A stretch of DNA of 64,000 bases from an uncultured Eubacteriales bacterium (GCA_900548145.1 URJB01000004.1:1-64000), one strand, 5' to 3'. Positions 18,158 through 27,114 are shown, counted from the first letter of the stretch. The notes: generated by a model not told the origin, from the letters alone. A program made the numbers and translations.

Positions 18158-18967
18158 TCAGCCTTTGATGCCCTCCGAGGCGATCCCGCGGATCAGATGC
18201 TTCTGGAGAAAGAGAAACAGGATCAGCAGCGGCAGACAGGTCACGACCACGCCCGCCATCGTCAGGTTCAGCCGGTTAAAATAGGTGTCCTTCAGGGTGT
18301 TGAGACCCACGACCATGGTGAAGCGCTCCTCGCTCATGACAAAGGTGGAGGGCACCATATACGAATTCCAGCTCTGCACAAAGTTGAAGATCGTCACCGT
18401 GGCCACAATGGGCTTGGACAGGGGAAGCACAATGTGGAAAAAGCTCCGAAAGAAGCCGAGCCCGTCTACCCGCGCCGCTTCCAGAAGATCGCCGGGGAAG
18501 GAAAGATAAAACTGCCGGGACATAAAGATATACAGCGTGTTCATCATATAGGGGACGATCAGGCCGACGAGGGTATCGTTCCAGCCCAGCCGGGTGATCA
18601 TGATATACTGCGGCGTCAGCAGCACCTGAAAGGGCACCATCATGGTCAGAAGGACGATCGTAAAAACGACGCTCCGGCCGGGAAACCGCAGCTTTGCCAG
18701 CGAGTAGCCTGCCGGAACGGTGATGCACAGCTGGGAGAGCAGGGTCAGGCCCGCTACGATCACCGTATTTTTCAGCCAGACGAAAACAGGATAATTCGTA
18801 AAAAGATCCTGATAGACGCTCAGCGTGAACTGATCCGGCGAAACCAGCCTTTCGACCTTGTCCAGAGGCAGGAAGGAGTTATACAGGGCGTAGAGAAGGG
18901 GAACCACAAACACCGCTCCCAGGATCAGGATCAGGAGCCGAAACGGAAGTTTTGCAGTTTTGCTCAT
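18158..18967 (-). CDS. Carbohydrate ABC transporter permease (MalG type)
   Basis: The 269-residue membrane protein has six predicted helices and the EAA loop EAARVDGLGFFRSFFHIVLPLSKP (about 155-180) that contacts the ATPase. It is the second permease of a MalFG-type importer, with the partner gene 17 bases upstream. AAAGGAG precedes the ATG. No ATPase gene is nearby, so a shared MsmX-type ATPase is expected. The binding protein is encoded divergently at 23552. Confidence 0.93.
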   Translation of the reverse strand: MSKTAKLPFRLLILILGAVFVVPLLYALYNSFLPLDKVERLVSPDQFTLSVYQDLFTNYPVFVWLKNTVIVAGLTLLSQLCITVPAGYSLAKLRFPGRSVVFTIVLLTMMVPFQVLLTPQYIMITRLGWNDTLVGLIVPYMMNTLYIFMSRQFYLSFPGDLLEAARVDGLGFFRSFFHIVLPLSKPIVATVTIFNFVQSWNSYMVPSTFVMSEERFTMVVGLNTLKDTYFNRLNLTMAGVVVTCLPLLILFLFLQKHLIRGIASEGIKG

Positions 18968-18984
18968 GGGTCAACGCTCCTTTC

Positions 18985-19917
18985 TCAATCCTGATCGCCG
19001 GAATCGGTGATCCGATTCTGGATCAGGTTGACGGCGACAATGATCAGCAGCAGTACAATGGCTACCGCGCAGCCGTAGCCGACCTTATAGTAATTGAAGC
19101 TGTTCATATAGAAATACGTCAGCAAGGTAGAGGAAGCGCCTGCCGGGGAGCCAAGTCCGCCGCCCGCGCCGCCGCAGATGGCGGCGATCTGGTCATAAAC
19201 CTTGAAGGCCTGGATGATGGCGTAAACGACCACCAGATAGGTGGTAGGCTTTAGGAGGGGAAGCGTGATATAGCGGAAGGTTTTCCACTTTCCGGCCCCG
19301 TCGATGACGGCGGCTTCATAGACCTGCGCCGGAATGGTCTGAATTCCCGCCAGATAGTAGACGGTATAGAATCCCACCATCTGCCAGATGAACAGGATGG
19401 AGATGAAGGGCATCACCAGATGAATGCTGGCATACCATGTGACGTTTTCAACGCCAAGCCGGGAAAAGAAGACGGTCACGGCGCTATCCTTGACAAACAG
19501 ATGCATGAAGACCGTCGCCACGGCCACGCCGGAGATCGTGTAGGGGATAAAGCTGATGGTGCGGAAAACGCCGCGGCCCCGGAAGCTGCTGTTCAGGATC
19601 AGTGCCAACGCCAAAGCCAGTACTGTGACCACTGGTACGGTGACGGCGACAAACCACAGCGTATTTTTCAGCGCCAGCAGGAATTTGGGATCCTGAAACA
19701 TATGGATATAGTTGTCCAGCCCCACGAAGGCCCGGGCTTTGGGTTTGAGGTAGTTGTAATCCAGAAAGCTCATGCCCACGCACTGCAGAAAAGGATATAA
19801 AAACCAGATCAGCCAACAGACCGTCGCAGGGAGGATGAAGATCCAACCGGCCGCTTTTTCATTTCTGGAAACCGCTTCCCGGAATCGTGTTTTCTGTTGC
19901 TTCGCTTTTTTTCTCAT
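18985..19917 (-). CDS. Carbohydrate ABC transporter permease (MalF/UgpA type)
   Basis: The 310-residue protein has a basic N-terminal tail and six membrane helices, with the EAA loop YEAAVIDGAGKWKTFRYITLPLLKP near residues 210-235. It pairs with the downstream MalG-type permease. A glycine-rich, alanine-rich cytoplasmic or loop stretch AAICGGAGGGLGSPAGASS lies before the last helix and is longer than usual. The ATG at 19917 has a GGGGGAA site about 10 bases upstream; an in-frame TTG six codons earlier is an alternative start. Confidence 0.92.
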   Translation of the reverse strand: MRKKAKQQKTRFREAVSRNEKAAGWIFILPATVCWLIWFLYPFLQCVGMSFLDYNYLKPKARAFVGLDNYIHMFQDPKFLLALKNTLWFVAVTVPVVTVLALALALILNSSFRGRGVFRTISFIPYTISGVAVATVFMHLFVKDSAVTVFFSRLGVENVTWYASIHLVMPFISILFIWQMVGFYTVYYLAGIQTIPAQVYEAAVIDGAGKWKTFRYITLPLLKPTTYLVVVYAIIQAFKVYDQIAAICGGAGGGLGSPAGASSTLLTYFYMNSFNYYKVGYGCAVAIVLLLIIVAVNLIQNRITDSGDQD

Positions 19918-19986
19918 GCCCGCACGTTCCCCCAATACGCCCGCGCTGGCGCGGGTCCGTTATTTGATAGAATTCATTCCGAAATA

Positions 19987-20035
19987 AGAATAAACCGGCA
20001 GCGCGGGGGTTTCATTACAGAATTCTGCTATTTCT
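19987..20035 (-). promoter_or_regulatory. Activator-type promoter of the permease operon
   Basis: On the minus strand a 26-base motif (20010-20035) begins AGAAATAGCA and ends TTCTGTAATGAAA. Its last six bases ATGAAA sit at the -35 position, 17 bases before TATTCT (19987-19992). The same motif with two mismatches, and the same 17-base distance, occurs at 23469-23517. A binding site for the AraC-type response regulator encoded at 21914 is the natural reading. Confidence 0.75.
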
Positions 20036-20150
20036 TAAGAAAATTCGCTGATTTCGCGGTGGAGAAGGCTGGAGCAGTGGGGAAAGCCTTCCTTTCAGCA
20101 GATTTTGTGAAGAAACAGCGTCATTCCATAATGAAGCCGCACGGCGAATC

Positions 20151-20159
20151 TGCTATAAT
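20151..20159 (+). promoter_or_regulatory. Extended -10 box before the sensor kinase
   Basis: TGCTATAAT is a perfect extended -10 element 44 bases before the kinase ATG. No clear -35 box is seen. Confidence 0.5.
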
Positions 20160-20202
20160 GCATCTTGGGATGGTGCGGATCTTGTAAAACAGGAGGGGTT
20201 CC

Positions 20203-21936
20203 ATGAAGCTGAAGACCCGGATCAAAATTTCCATGGTAGGGATCATGGCCGCCATGGTGGCGATCTATACCGCCATTATTCTCGGCTCGACGATCCAGAC
20301 CTACCGCAGGGACATGGAGGACTCTCTCCGTTCCGTCGGCGAACAGAAGCTGATGACGATGGACAGCCTAATGAACACCATGGCCACCATCACGGAAAAA
20401 CCCCTGTTTGACAATACCATCCTGTCCATCCTGCGAAAAAGCGCGGAGGATTACCGTCAGGCGCAGACGGGCTATCAGCAATATCTGGACTACGAAACGG
20501 TAAACGCCCGGCTGTATACCGAGATGTTTTATGAAAACGAATATGTTTATTCCATTACCCTGTTCGGGTTTCATACGGAGACCGCTTATACAAAACAGCG
20601 GAGCGGCAAGGGGCTGCTGCCCGGCGATCCCCGGGAGGCGGAATGGGTTCAGCGGCTTCGGCAGACCAACGGCCGTCAGGCGCTGATTTTTCCCCTGCGG
20701 GAAGATGATCTGTACCCGGGCGAAGAACCGGTAATCTCCGTGGGCCGGCTGCTGATGGATCCCATCGGCCAGCAGCCGCTGGGCCTGATCCGTGTGGACA
20801 TTGCCGCCCGGGATCTGAAGAACATCCTGGAGGGCGATGAAGACACGCAGGTGGTGCTTCTCAGCGAGGCCGAGGAGCTGCTGTATACCTCGCTGCCGTC
20901 CGGCGAATGGCGGGAAGCGCTGGAACGCCTGCGCCCCAGCCGCGTGACGGTGTCCAGCCGGTCCCGGCAGTTCGGCTTTTCCCTGACCAGTCTGGCTCCA
21001 AAGGATCAGCTGAAGCAAAATATCCGCCGGACGCTTTTGACCATGATCCTCCTGACCGGCGCGTTCGGGGCGCTGATCCCCTTTATTACGGAACTGATCA
21101 CCCGCAACAGCATGAAACCCATCAGCGAGATCAACCAGCTTATGAAGGAGGTGCGCGCCGGGGACCTGTCCGTTCGGGCTAAGGTGGAGACAGGCGGTGA
21201 ATTTGCCGAGGTATGCGATTCCTTCAATAAAATGATCATCAATACCGAACAGCTCATCCGGCAGGTGAAGCTGCAGGAGCGGGAAAAGATGGAGGCCGAA
21301 TATCAGGCGCTTCAGGCTCAGATCTCGCCTCATTTTATGCTCAATACCCTCAACACGATCAAATGGATGGCGGTTATTCAGGGAGTCAGGACCATCGAAC
21401 AGGCGCTGAACGCATTTTCGCAGCTTCTCTCCTTTGCCGTGCGGGAAAAAAGTGAAAAGATCCCGATCCGCAAGGAACTGGACATGATGCGGTATTACAC
21501 GGAGATCCTTTCCCTGCGCTATTTTGACCGGTTCCGCATCCGCTACGACGTAGACAAGGCGGCGCTGGACTGCTGCACCTTAAAATACATTCTTCAGACG
21601 CTGGTGGAAAACAGTATTTTTCACGGTCTGGACCTTGTGGAACGTTCCATTGAAATTCGCGTCCAGATCCGCCGTGAGCCGGACCGGATCGTTTATGAGG
21701 TGCAGGATAACGGCGCGGGCATGTCGCCCGCCCGGATCGAAGAGGTCCTTCATCAGAAGCACCTCAAGGGAAAGGGCATGATGAAGATCGGGCTGTATAA
21801 CATTCAGCAGCGGATCCGACTGGTATTCGGTGAAGAATATGGCATATCCATTCGCAGCGAAGAAGGAGCGTATACCGTCGTGCGGGTGGAAATTCCGGTT
21901 TTGGAGGCGGAAGATGTTTCGGATAGCGATCGTTGA
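20203..21936 (+). CDS. YesM-type sensor histidine kinase
   Basis: The 577-residue membrane kinase has a first helix at about 10-30, an extracellular sensing domain to about 275, a second helix at about 280-300, a HAMP domain (to about 350) and a His_kinase/HATPase module. The phosphoacceptor is His377 in QISPHFMLNTLNTIKWM and the N-box Asn470 lies in LVENSIFHGL. Kinases of this LytS/YesM type usually sense sugars, often together with a binding protein. CAGGAGGGG precedes the ATG. Its 3' end overlaps the response regulator gene by 23 bases. Confidence 0.94.
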   Translation: MKLKTRIKISMVGIMAAMVAIYTAIILGSTIQTYRRDMEDSLRSVGEQKLMTMDSLMNTMATITEKPLFDNTILSILRKSAEDYRQAQTGYQQYLDYETVNARLYTEMFYENEYVYSITLFGFHTETAYTKQRSGKGLLPGDPREAEWVQRLRQTNGRQALIFPLREDDLYPGEEPVISVGRLLMDPIGQQPLGLIRVDIAARDLKNILEGDEDTQVVLLSEAEELLYTSLPSGEWREALERLRPSRVTVSSRSRQFGFSLTSLAPKDQLKQNIRRTLLTMILLTGAFGALIPFITELITRNSMKPISEINQLMKEVRAGDLSVRAKVETGGEFAEVCDSFNKMIINTEQLIRQVKLQEREKMEAEYQALQAQISPHFMLNTLNTIKWMAVIQGVRTIEQALNAFSQLLSFAVREKSEKIPIRKELDMMRYYTEILSLRYFDRFRIRYDVDKAALDCCTLKYILQTLVENSIFHGLDLVERSIEIRVQIRREPDRIVYEVQDNGAGMSPARIEEVLHQKHLKGKGMMKIGLYNIQQRIRLVFGEEYGISIRSEEGAYTVVRVEIPVLEAEDVSDSDR

Positions 21937-23443
21937 CGATGAATCCTATGTCCGGATGGGCCTGAAAACCATTGCGGAAAAGGAAGGAAAGTATACGGTG
22001 GTGGGCGAGGCGGACAACGGCGCTTCCGCCGTCCAGATGATTATGCAAAAACAGCCGAATGCGGTATTTTTGGATATTACCATTCCCGGACTGGACGGAA
22101 TGGAGGTATTGAAGGAAATTCGGCAGAGGGGCTATTCCGGGCATGTGACCATGCTGACCTGCCATGATGAATTTCGCCTGGTGCAGCAGGCGCTTCGGCT
22201 GGGGGCGGACGATTATGTGCTGAAAAACGATCTGGCAGAGGAAAGCTTTTCTCAATATCTGAAAAAGCTGAGCGCCCGGCAGACGGAGACGGCCGAAGAA
22301 AAACGGCTTCTGGAGGAAGAACAGACAGCTCAGCAATACAAGGACAATTTTCTTCGAAACATTCTTCGCATGGGCTGTACGGACCGGGAAATGTTTCTGC
22401 GGGGTTGCGAGAACCATCATATTCGGTTCAAGCCGAACGGAATTTATATCCTGACCTTTTCGTTCCGGCATTGGGAAAGCCTTGTGGCCCGATACCGGGG
22501 AAGCGACCTGCATGTGTTTTTCCGGGCCGTAGACGCTATCGTCCGGGAGGTGCTGCAGAATCAGGATGAATGGGAGCTGCTGTATACGGAGCCGTATCTG
22601 TGCCATCTCCTGTTTACCTGCTCGGGAGAGCCGAGCGCCCGGAAGCTGGAGGAGCAGCTGAATGGCATGGTCAGAAAGCTGGCTTTTCATTTTGAACGGA
22701 TGCTGGAGGCAGACGCCGTGATCGTCGTATACCGAAACGCCTATCCGCCGGAGAAACTGAATCAGGGCTATGAACGGGCCTGCCAGCTTCTGGAGCAGAG
22801 CTGGTTCTATCCCGATAAAAAGCTGTTTTGGGAGGGCATACTCCATCCCCGGCAGGAGGCGGAGCTTGGTTCGCTGGCCTGCCGGCTGAAGGAAGCGGAC
22901 GAGCCGGAAAAGATAGAGGCCGTCCTTCGAAAATGGCTGGCCGCACAGGGAGAAAATTTTATCGACCGCAAGGCGTTTCTGGAAACCCTTCGCGAGTCTC
23001 TGACCCGGCTGGACGAGATGTATCCGGGAGCGGCGGCGCTGGAAGGCGATGATTGCGCCAGCATTGCGGAAATGCTGCATCAGCTCTCTTCGCTGCAGCG
23101 TTCCGAAGGGGAAAAGGAATACAGCTATCTGGTAAAACAGGCGCTTCTCCTGATGAATCACGATCTTCGGGAAAAGACTTCACTGGAAGATGTGGCGGGC
23201 AGGCTGGGGATCAGCGCCGGTTATTTCAGTCATATTTTTTCCGAAGAAGTGGGCGAATCCTTTTCCCGCTACATGATCCGCCAGCGGATTGAAAAAGCGC
23301 GGAAGCTGATCCTGACCACCAATCTGAAATACTATGAAATTGCCGAACAGTGCGGCTTCAGCTCGCCGGTCCACTTCAACAATACCTTTAAGAAGCTGTG
23401 CGGCATGACCCCGAATCAATACCGAAACAGTGGAAAGCGCTGA
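21914..23443 (+). CDS. AraC-type response regulator (YesN type)
   Basis: The 509-residue regulator has a receiver domain (about 1-120; Asp8, Asp9 and phosphoacceptor Asp54 in VFLDITIPG), a long middle region, and two AraC helix-turn-helix motifs at the end (about 405-505, with LEDVAGRLGISAGYFSHIF and YYEIAEQCGFSSPVHFNNTFKK). GGAGG before the ATG lies inside the kinase gene. It should activate the flanking transport genes; the shared motif at 20010-20035 and 23469-23494 is the probable target. Confidence 0.94.
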   Translation: MFRIAIVDDESYVRMGLKTIAEKEGKYTVVGEADNGASAVQMIMQKQPNAVFLDITIPGLDGMEVLKEIRQRGYSGHVTMLTCHDEFRLVQQALRLGADDYVLKNDLAEESFSQYLKKLSARQTETAEEKRLLEEEQTAQQYKDNFLRNILRMGCTDREMFLRGCENHHIRFKPNGIYILTFSFRHWESLVARYRGSDLHVFFRAVDAIVREVLQNQDEWELLYTEPYLCHLLFTCSGEPSARKLEEQLNGMVRKLAFHFERMLEADAVIVVYRNAYPPEKLNQGYERACQLLEQSWFYPDKKLFWEGILHPRQEAELGSLACRLKEADEPEKIEAVLRKWLAAQGENFIDRKAFLETLRESLTRLDEMYPGAAALEGDDCASIAEMLHQLSSLQRSEGEKEYSYLVKQALLLMNHDLREKTSLEDVAGRLGISAGYFSHIFSEEVGESFSRYMIRQRIEKARKLILTTNLKYYEIAEQCGFSSPVHFNNTFKKLCGMTPNQYRNSGKR

Positions 23444-23468
23444 CGGCCTGCAAAATCCGTTTTTTTAT

Positions 23469-23517
23469 AGAAATAGCAAATTTCTGTAATGAAAAGCGGC
23501 CGGTAAAGTTCTATGCT
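23469..23517 (+). promoter_or_regulatory. Activator-type promoter of the binding-protein gene
   Basis: The 26-base motif at 23469-23494 (AGAAATAGCA...TTCTGTAATGAAA) differs at two positions from 20010-20035. ATGAAA is again followed by 17 bases and then TATGCT (23512-23517). Within the motif AGAAA-N7-TTTCT is an inverted repeat. The binding-protein ATG is 35 bases downstream. Confidence 0.75.
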
Positions 23518-23551
23518 AACCTTACCAATCAACCTAAAGGAGGCTCATCTC

Positions 23552-24751
23552 ATGGCAACCAAGAAAATCGTTTCCCTGTTTCTGGCTCTTCTGATGGCAC
23601 TGGGTCTGTGCGTGACCGCCGGCGCGGAGGAGGGCGCCACCATTACCGTTGGTTTCTGGGGTTCTTCCGGCGAGGACAAGGCCATCGACGCCGCGCTGGA
23701 GGGCGTTCTGGAAGCGATTCCCGGCGTAAAGGAAGTCAAAAAGGTGCAGTATCCCAGCGCCAATGATTTCTACGAGAAGCTGCCCGGTCAGTTCGTGGCC
23801 GGTACTGCTCCCGATGTGGTCGTGGCCACCAACGAACGGCATCTGCAGCTGATCGACAACGGCGTGCTGGCGCCGCTGGACAGCTATGGCTTCGATCTGA
23901 CCGGCTATGCCGAAAACGCCGTGCAGGCATGGAACTACGAAGGCGTGCAATATGGGATCCCCATGACCGCTGCTCCCGCTCTGTTCGCCATCAATGTGGA
24001 TCTATGGAACGCTGCCGGTCTGGGCGATTACCCGACTACCATGGAAGAAGTGTATGAAGCCGCCAAGACCCTGACGAAGGACGGCGTGGTGGGTTTGTGC
24101 ATTCACGACGGCTCGCTGTTCGCGACTACGCAGTATCTGAACGCGTTCGGCGGCGGCTGGAACGGCACCCATGACATCGACCGTCAGGAGAACATCGACG
24201 GTCTGGATTTTGTCTTCAAAATGTTTGACGAGGGAGTTGCCGCCGCTCCCCGCACGCTGGGGCTGGGCTGGGACGGCGAAGTTTTCGCTGCCGGCAAGGC
24301 TGCTATGACCACTGCGGGAACCTGGTATGTGAACCTGATGCGGGAATCTGCCCCGGATACGAACTATGTGTTCATTCCCTTCCCCGGCGGAAACGGCAAG
24401 ACCGGCTGCACGCTTCATTCCTATGGTGCGGCTGTGATCGCGGACGGCGAGAATGAAGATCTGGCTGCGCAGGTGGCCTATTATATGGCCCGTCAGGAGT
24501 CTCAGGAGAAGCGTGCGGAGCTCATGGGCGACCGTCCCTGCATGGAAGCGGCGCTGCCGGTATTCCAGGCTGCCAATCCCGCACTGGCCGTGATCGACGA
24601 ATACATTGCCGAAGCCAAGGGCTTCAATTATCCGGGTGATCAGGCGTTTACTACCGATCTGGTAAACGCTCTGCAGGCCCATATTCACGCTGGCGACACG
24701 ACCAGCGCCGCGGATGTGCTGAAAACGCTGGCGGCCACTTACGGAAAGTAA
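23552..24751 (+). CDS. Carbohydrate-binding protein of an ABC transporter
   Basis: The 399-residue secreted protein belongs to the family 1 (MalE-like) binding proteins. It has a signal peptide (about 1-23) that seems to end at TAGA before EEGATITVGFWG. Cys17 is preceded by Leu-Gly-Leu, which is not a proper lipobox. AAAGGAGG lies at good distance before the ATG at 23552. It completes the importer whose permeases are at 18158-19917; the substrate cannot be told from sequence. Confidence 0.93.
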   Translation: MATKKIVSLFLALLMALGLCVTAGAEEGATITVGFWGSSGEDKAIDAALEGVLEAIPGVKEVKKVQYPSANDFYEKLPGQFVAGTAPDVVVATNERHLQLIDNGVLAPLDSYGFDLTGYAENAVQAWNYEGVQYGIPMTAAPALFAINVDLWNAAGLGDYPTTMEEVYEAAKTLTKDGVVGLCIHDGSLFATTQYLNAFGGGWNGTHDIDRQENIDGLDFVFKMFDEGVAAAPRTLGLGWDGEVFAAGKAAMTTAGTWYVNLMRESAPDTNYVFIPFPGGNGKTGCTLHSYGAAVIADGENEDLAAQVAYYMARQESQEKRAELMGDRPCMEAALPVFQAANPALAVIDEYIAEAKGFNYPGDQAFTTDLVNALQAHIHAGDTTSAADVLKTLAATYGK

Positions 24752-24792
24752 GAAGCTGTTCTGATCCAATCGTTACAAAAGGAAAGAAAAAG

Positions 24793-24830
24793 CCTCCTGT
24801 CACAGAACCGGCTCTGTGGCAGGAGGTTCT
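24793..24830 (+). terminator. Terminator of the binding-protein gene
   Basis: CCTCCTGTCACAGA and TCTGTGGCAGGAGG form a 14-bp stem around an ACCGGC loop, about 40 bases after the stop codon; the T-run is weak (TTCTCTTT). Confidence 0.75.
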
Positions 24831-25142
24831 CTTTGGAAAGACGGGCAACTGCGTAAAATAAAAAGGAGAAAGAGCGGTCGCACTGACCGATGATATAAAC
24901 TGCAGGGAGGATTTCCTACGATCGAGGATGCCTTTGCTCTTCTGAGAGATCGTCCGACAGGGGAAGCCGACGATACACGATGGAATCGTATGCTCGTAAG
25001 CAGAGCCGCATATGGGTTTGACTTCCTAAAACCCCCGGCAGAGGGCATCGCTTCCTGCACTTTCACAATGGAATGCTTTAGTCTGTCTTTGGGGCTGACC
25101 AGAACGGATCACTTCTTTACGAAGAAAATGCCAAAATGGGAT
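24831..25142. other. Non-coding stretch with a repeat remnant
   Basis: No supported gene is present. Bases 25033-25061 carry a degraded copy of the dispersed repeat (CCCCCGGCAGAGGGCATCGC...). The minus-strand open frame across this stretch has no recognisable domain and no ribosome site. Confidence 0.55.
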
Positions 25143-25150
25143 TTTTATGC

Positions 25151-25179
25151 TTGACTTTTCCAAAAGCCTGTGTTATGAT
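25151..25179 (+). promoter_or_regulatory. tRNA-Val promoter
   Basis: TTGACT (25151-25156), a 17-base spacer and TATGAT (25174-25179) lie about 35 bases upstream of the tRNA. Confidence 0.85.
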
Positions 25180-25213
25180 TAATGACGTCGTCGGAAGACG
25201 GTGTACAATGAAT

Positions 25214-25289
25214 GGTCGCATGGCTCAGTTGGTAGAGCACATCGTTCACATCGATGGGGTCACAGGTTCGAGTCCTGTTGCGACCACCA
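25214..25289 (+). tRNA. tRNA-Val (anticodon CAC)
   Basis: The 76-base cloverleaf includes an encoded CCA. The acceptor arms GGTCGCA and TGCGACC pair fully, the D-stem is GCTC/GAGC, the anticodon stem CATCG/CGATG holds the loop TTCACAT (anticodon CAC, codon GUG), and the T-arm is ACAGG-TTCGAGT-CCTGT. It has its own promoter and terminator. Confidence 0.96.
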
Positions 25290-25293
25290 CATG

Positions 25294-25322
25294 CCTGGCA
25301 AGCTTGCTTGCCAGGTTTTTTT
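25294..25322 (+). terminator. tRNA-Val terminator
   Basis: CCTGGCAAG-CTTG-CTTGCCAGG is a perfect 9-bp stem followed by seven T residues. Only 14 bases separate it from the next start codon. Confidence 0.9.
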
Positions 25323-25336
25323 GAGGAGAGATACTT

Positions 25337-26617
25337 ATGAAAGCTGATGAATTGGATCAGCTTGTCGTTCATACAGAAACAAAAGATATCACACTGTCGC
25401 AACTTCGAGAGATGGTTGATGCTAATGATATTATTGTCAATCCCGAATATCAGCGTAACTATGTGTATGATGATAAACGAGCATCATTGCTGGTTGAGTC
25501 TATTTTAATCGGCATTCCGATCCCCATCATTTATTTATGCGAGGAAGATGATGGAATTTATTCCGTTATTGATGGTCAACAGCGGATTATGTCTTTTACC
25601 CGCTATTTGAAAAATGATTTTTCTTTATGTGGTCTGACCACCCTGAGCGCCTTAAACGGCCTTTTTTTTCGTGATCTGGATAAACCCATGCAGCGCCGAC
25701 TCCGGGCAAAATCTCTCAAAGCCATTTGCCTCGACCGCGATTCTCAGGAGCTTAAATATGAAATTTTTTCCCGACTGAACCTCGGTGCAGTAAAACTGAA
25801 GGATCAGGAGGTTCGTAACTGTATTTTCCGTGGCAGTTTTAATTCAATGTTACGGCGCATTGCCGATACCGATGAAAACGTGAAAGCTCTTTTCCATTAT
25901 ACCGATAACTCACGTATGGAATTCGAAGAACGTATCTTGCGTTTTTTTGCAATGCGTGATTTTTATCATATTTCAGGTACTTTTAAGAATACCATGAATC
26001 AGTTTATGACCAAGCACCAAAATGATTCTGACGATGAAATTTATGAGATGGAAAATCAATACCGTTCAGTTATGGATACCATCAAACAGGTTCTCGGTTG
26101 CGAAGCGTTTTTCTTTCATGGTGAACGTGCAAGTAAGTTTAATGGCGCTGTTTATGATTCTATCGTAATTCCTTTTTCACTTTTTCCGAAGCGTTCGCTT
26201 CTACAACATGCCGATAAAATTCGGGATGGCATTTTCAACATGAAAGAAAACGATGCAGAGTACCGTGAAAATGTTTATGTCGGAACCAATGCAGGACGTC
26301 GTGTGCGCAGTAGAATCACGAAAGTCATCAATATCATTACTGGCTGCATAGACCCTTGTGAGATAGATATGCCTCGCACCTTTGATGAAAGCATTCGCCA
26401 GGAGCTCTTTCACCGCAATCCCGTTTGTGCAATTTGTGGAAATAAAATTCTAACCATAGAAGACTGCGAAGTTGATCACATCATCCCCTTCTCAAAAGGT
26501 GGTCCAACCTCGATTGAAAATGCTCAATTAACGCATCGCACATGCAACCGAATCAAAAGCGATAAAATAAAAACTTTGCTAGATGTCAGTTTTGAGTCTG
26601 ATGAAGGCAACTACTAA
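25337..26617 (+). CDS. DUF262-HNH protein, candidate defence nuclease
   Basis: The 426-residue protein begins with a DUF262 (GmrS/ParB-like) domain: NPEYQRNYVYDDKRASLLVE (35-54) and the signature DGQQR at 79-83, a nucleotide-dependent motif known from GmrSD and SspE. An HNH nuclease motif closes it: CAICG (364-368), EVDHIIPFSKGG and the HRTCNRIK end. DUF262 proteins with HNH-type ends act in restriction of modified DNA; this standalone DUF262-HNH form is untested as far as I know. The gene is visibly AT-richer than its neighbours, which points to transfer. GAGGAGAG precedes the ATG, but there is no room for a promoter after the tRNA terminator. Confidence 0.85.
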   Translation: MKADELDQLVVHTETKDITLSQLREMVDANDIIVNPEYQRNYVYDDKRASLLVESILIGIPIPIIYLCEEDDGIYSVIDGQQRIMSFTRYLKNDFSLCGLTTLSALNGLFFRDLDKPMQRRLRAKSLKAICLDRDSQELKYEIFSRLNLGAVKLKDQEVRNCIFRGSFNSMLRRIADTDENVKALFHYTDNSRMEFEERILRFFAMRDFYHISGTFKNTMNQFMTKHQNDSDDEIYEMENQYRSVMDTIKQVLGCEAFFFHGERASKFNGAVYDSIVIPFSLFPKRSLLQHADKIRDGIFNMKENDAEYRENVYVGTNAGRRVRSRITKVINIITGCIDPCEIDMPRTFDESIRQELFHRNPVCAICGNKILTIEDCEVDHIIPFSKGGPTSIENAQLTHRTCNRIKSDKIKTLLDVSFESDEGNY

Positions 26618-26686
26618 ATAAAGCATAACACTCCCCCTCTCGTTCTAAAAAACAGTCTGACACGCTGGAACCTTTGATAGATTATA

Positions 26687-26917
26687 ACAGTGTTTGGTAT
26701 CCGACATAAGCTGATCCGTCCTTATTCGCCACGCCATAACGGCAAGGTCGAGCGCAGCCATCGCGAGGATCAGAAGCGCTTTTACTCCTGTCACGCCTTT
26801 TATTCTCTGGATGACTTTGCAAAGCAACTCGTCGTCCATAACCACCGTTCTAACAACTTGCCCATGAGACCCCTCCGCTGGACGTCGCTCTCAAAGTTCA
26901 CTGTCCAATATGTTTGA
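26687..26917 (+). pseudogene. C-terminal remnant of an IS481/IS3-like transposase
   Basis: About 75 residues of an integrase-core transposase remain. FGIRHKLIRPYSPRHNGKVERSHREDQKRF carries the final catalytic glutamate region, and FYSLDDFAKQLVVHNHRSNNLPMRPLRW is the typical C-terminus. Everything upstream, including the first two Asp residues, is missing. The sequence around 26917-26935 (TTTGACAAACCTACA) is probably the element's right end. Confidence 0.8.
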
Positions 26918-26934
26918 CAAACCTACAAGTGCAC

Positions 26935-27114
26935 AGTTATGACATTTCCGACTGCACGGCTTCCGGCACGATCACGGCGGCGGCTGACATTGCCAAGTCC
27001 GAAATCGGTTCTCTGATCGGCCGTGCCTATCGCTGCACGCTTGCCGAAACGGCGGTTTCCGCTGTGACACTGAACGGTGCAAAGTTTGGTCACGTCGGCA
27101 TGGAAATGAAGTAA
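26935..27114 (+). pseudogene. 3' tail of an unidentified gene cut by the IS
   Basis: An open frame of about 60 codons ending at 27114 returns to the GC-rich composition of the host genome. Its translation, with ASGTITAAADIAKSEIGSLIGRAYRCTL, looks like the end of a longer protein and has no start of its own. I do not recognise the family. A hairpin follows it. Confidence 0.5.

Noticed and set aside
24800..25066. An 88-codon minus-strand open frame
   Set aside because: It has no ribosome site or recognisable domain, and covers a terminator and a repeat remnant.
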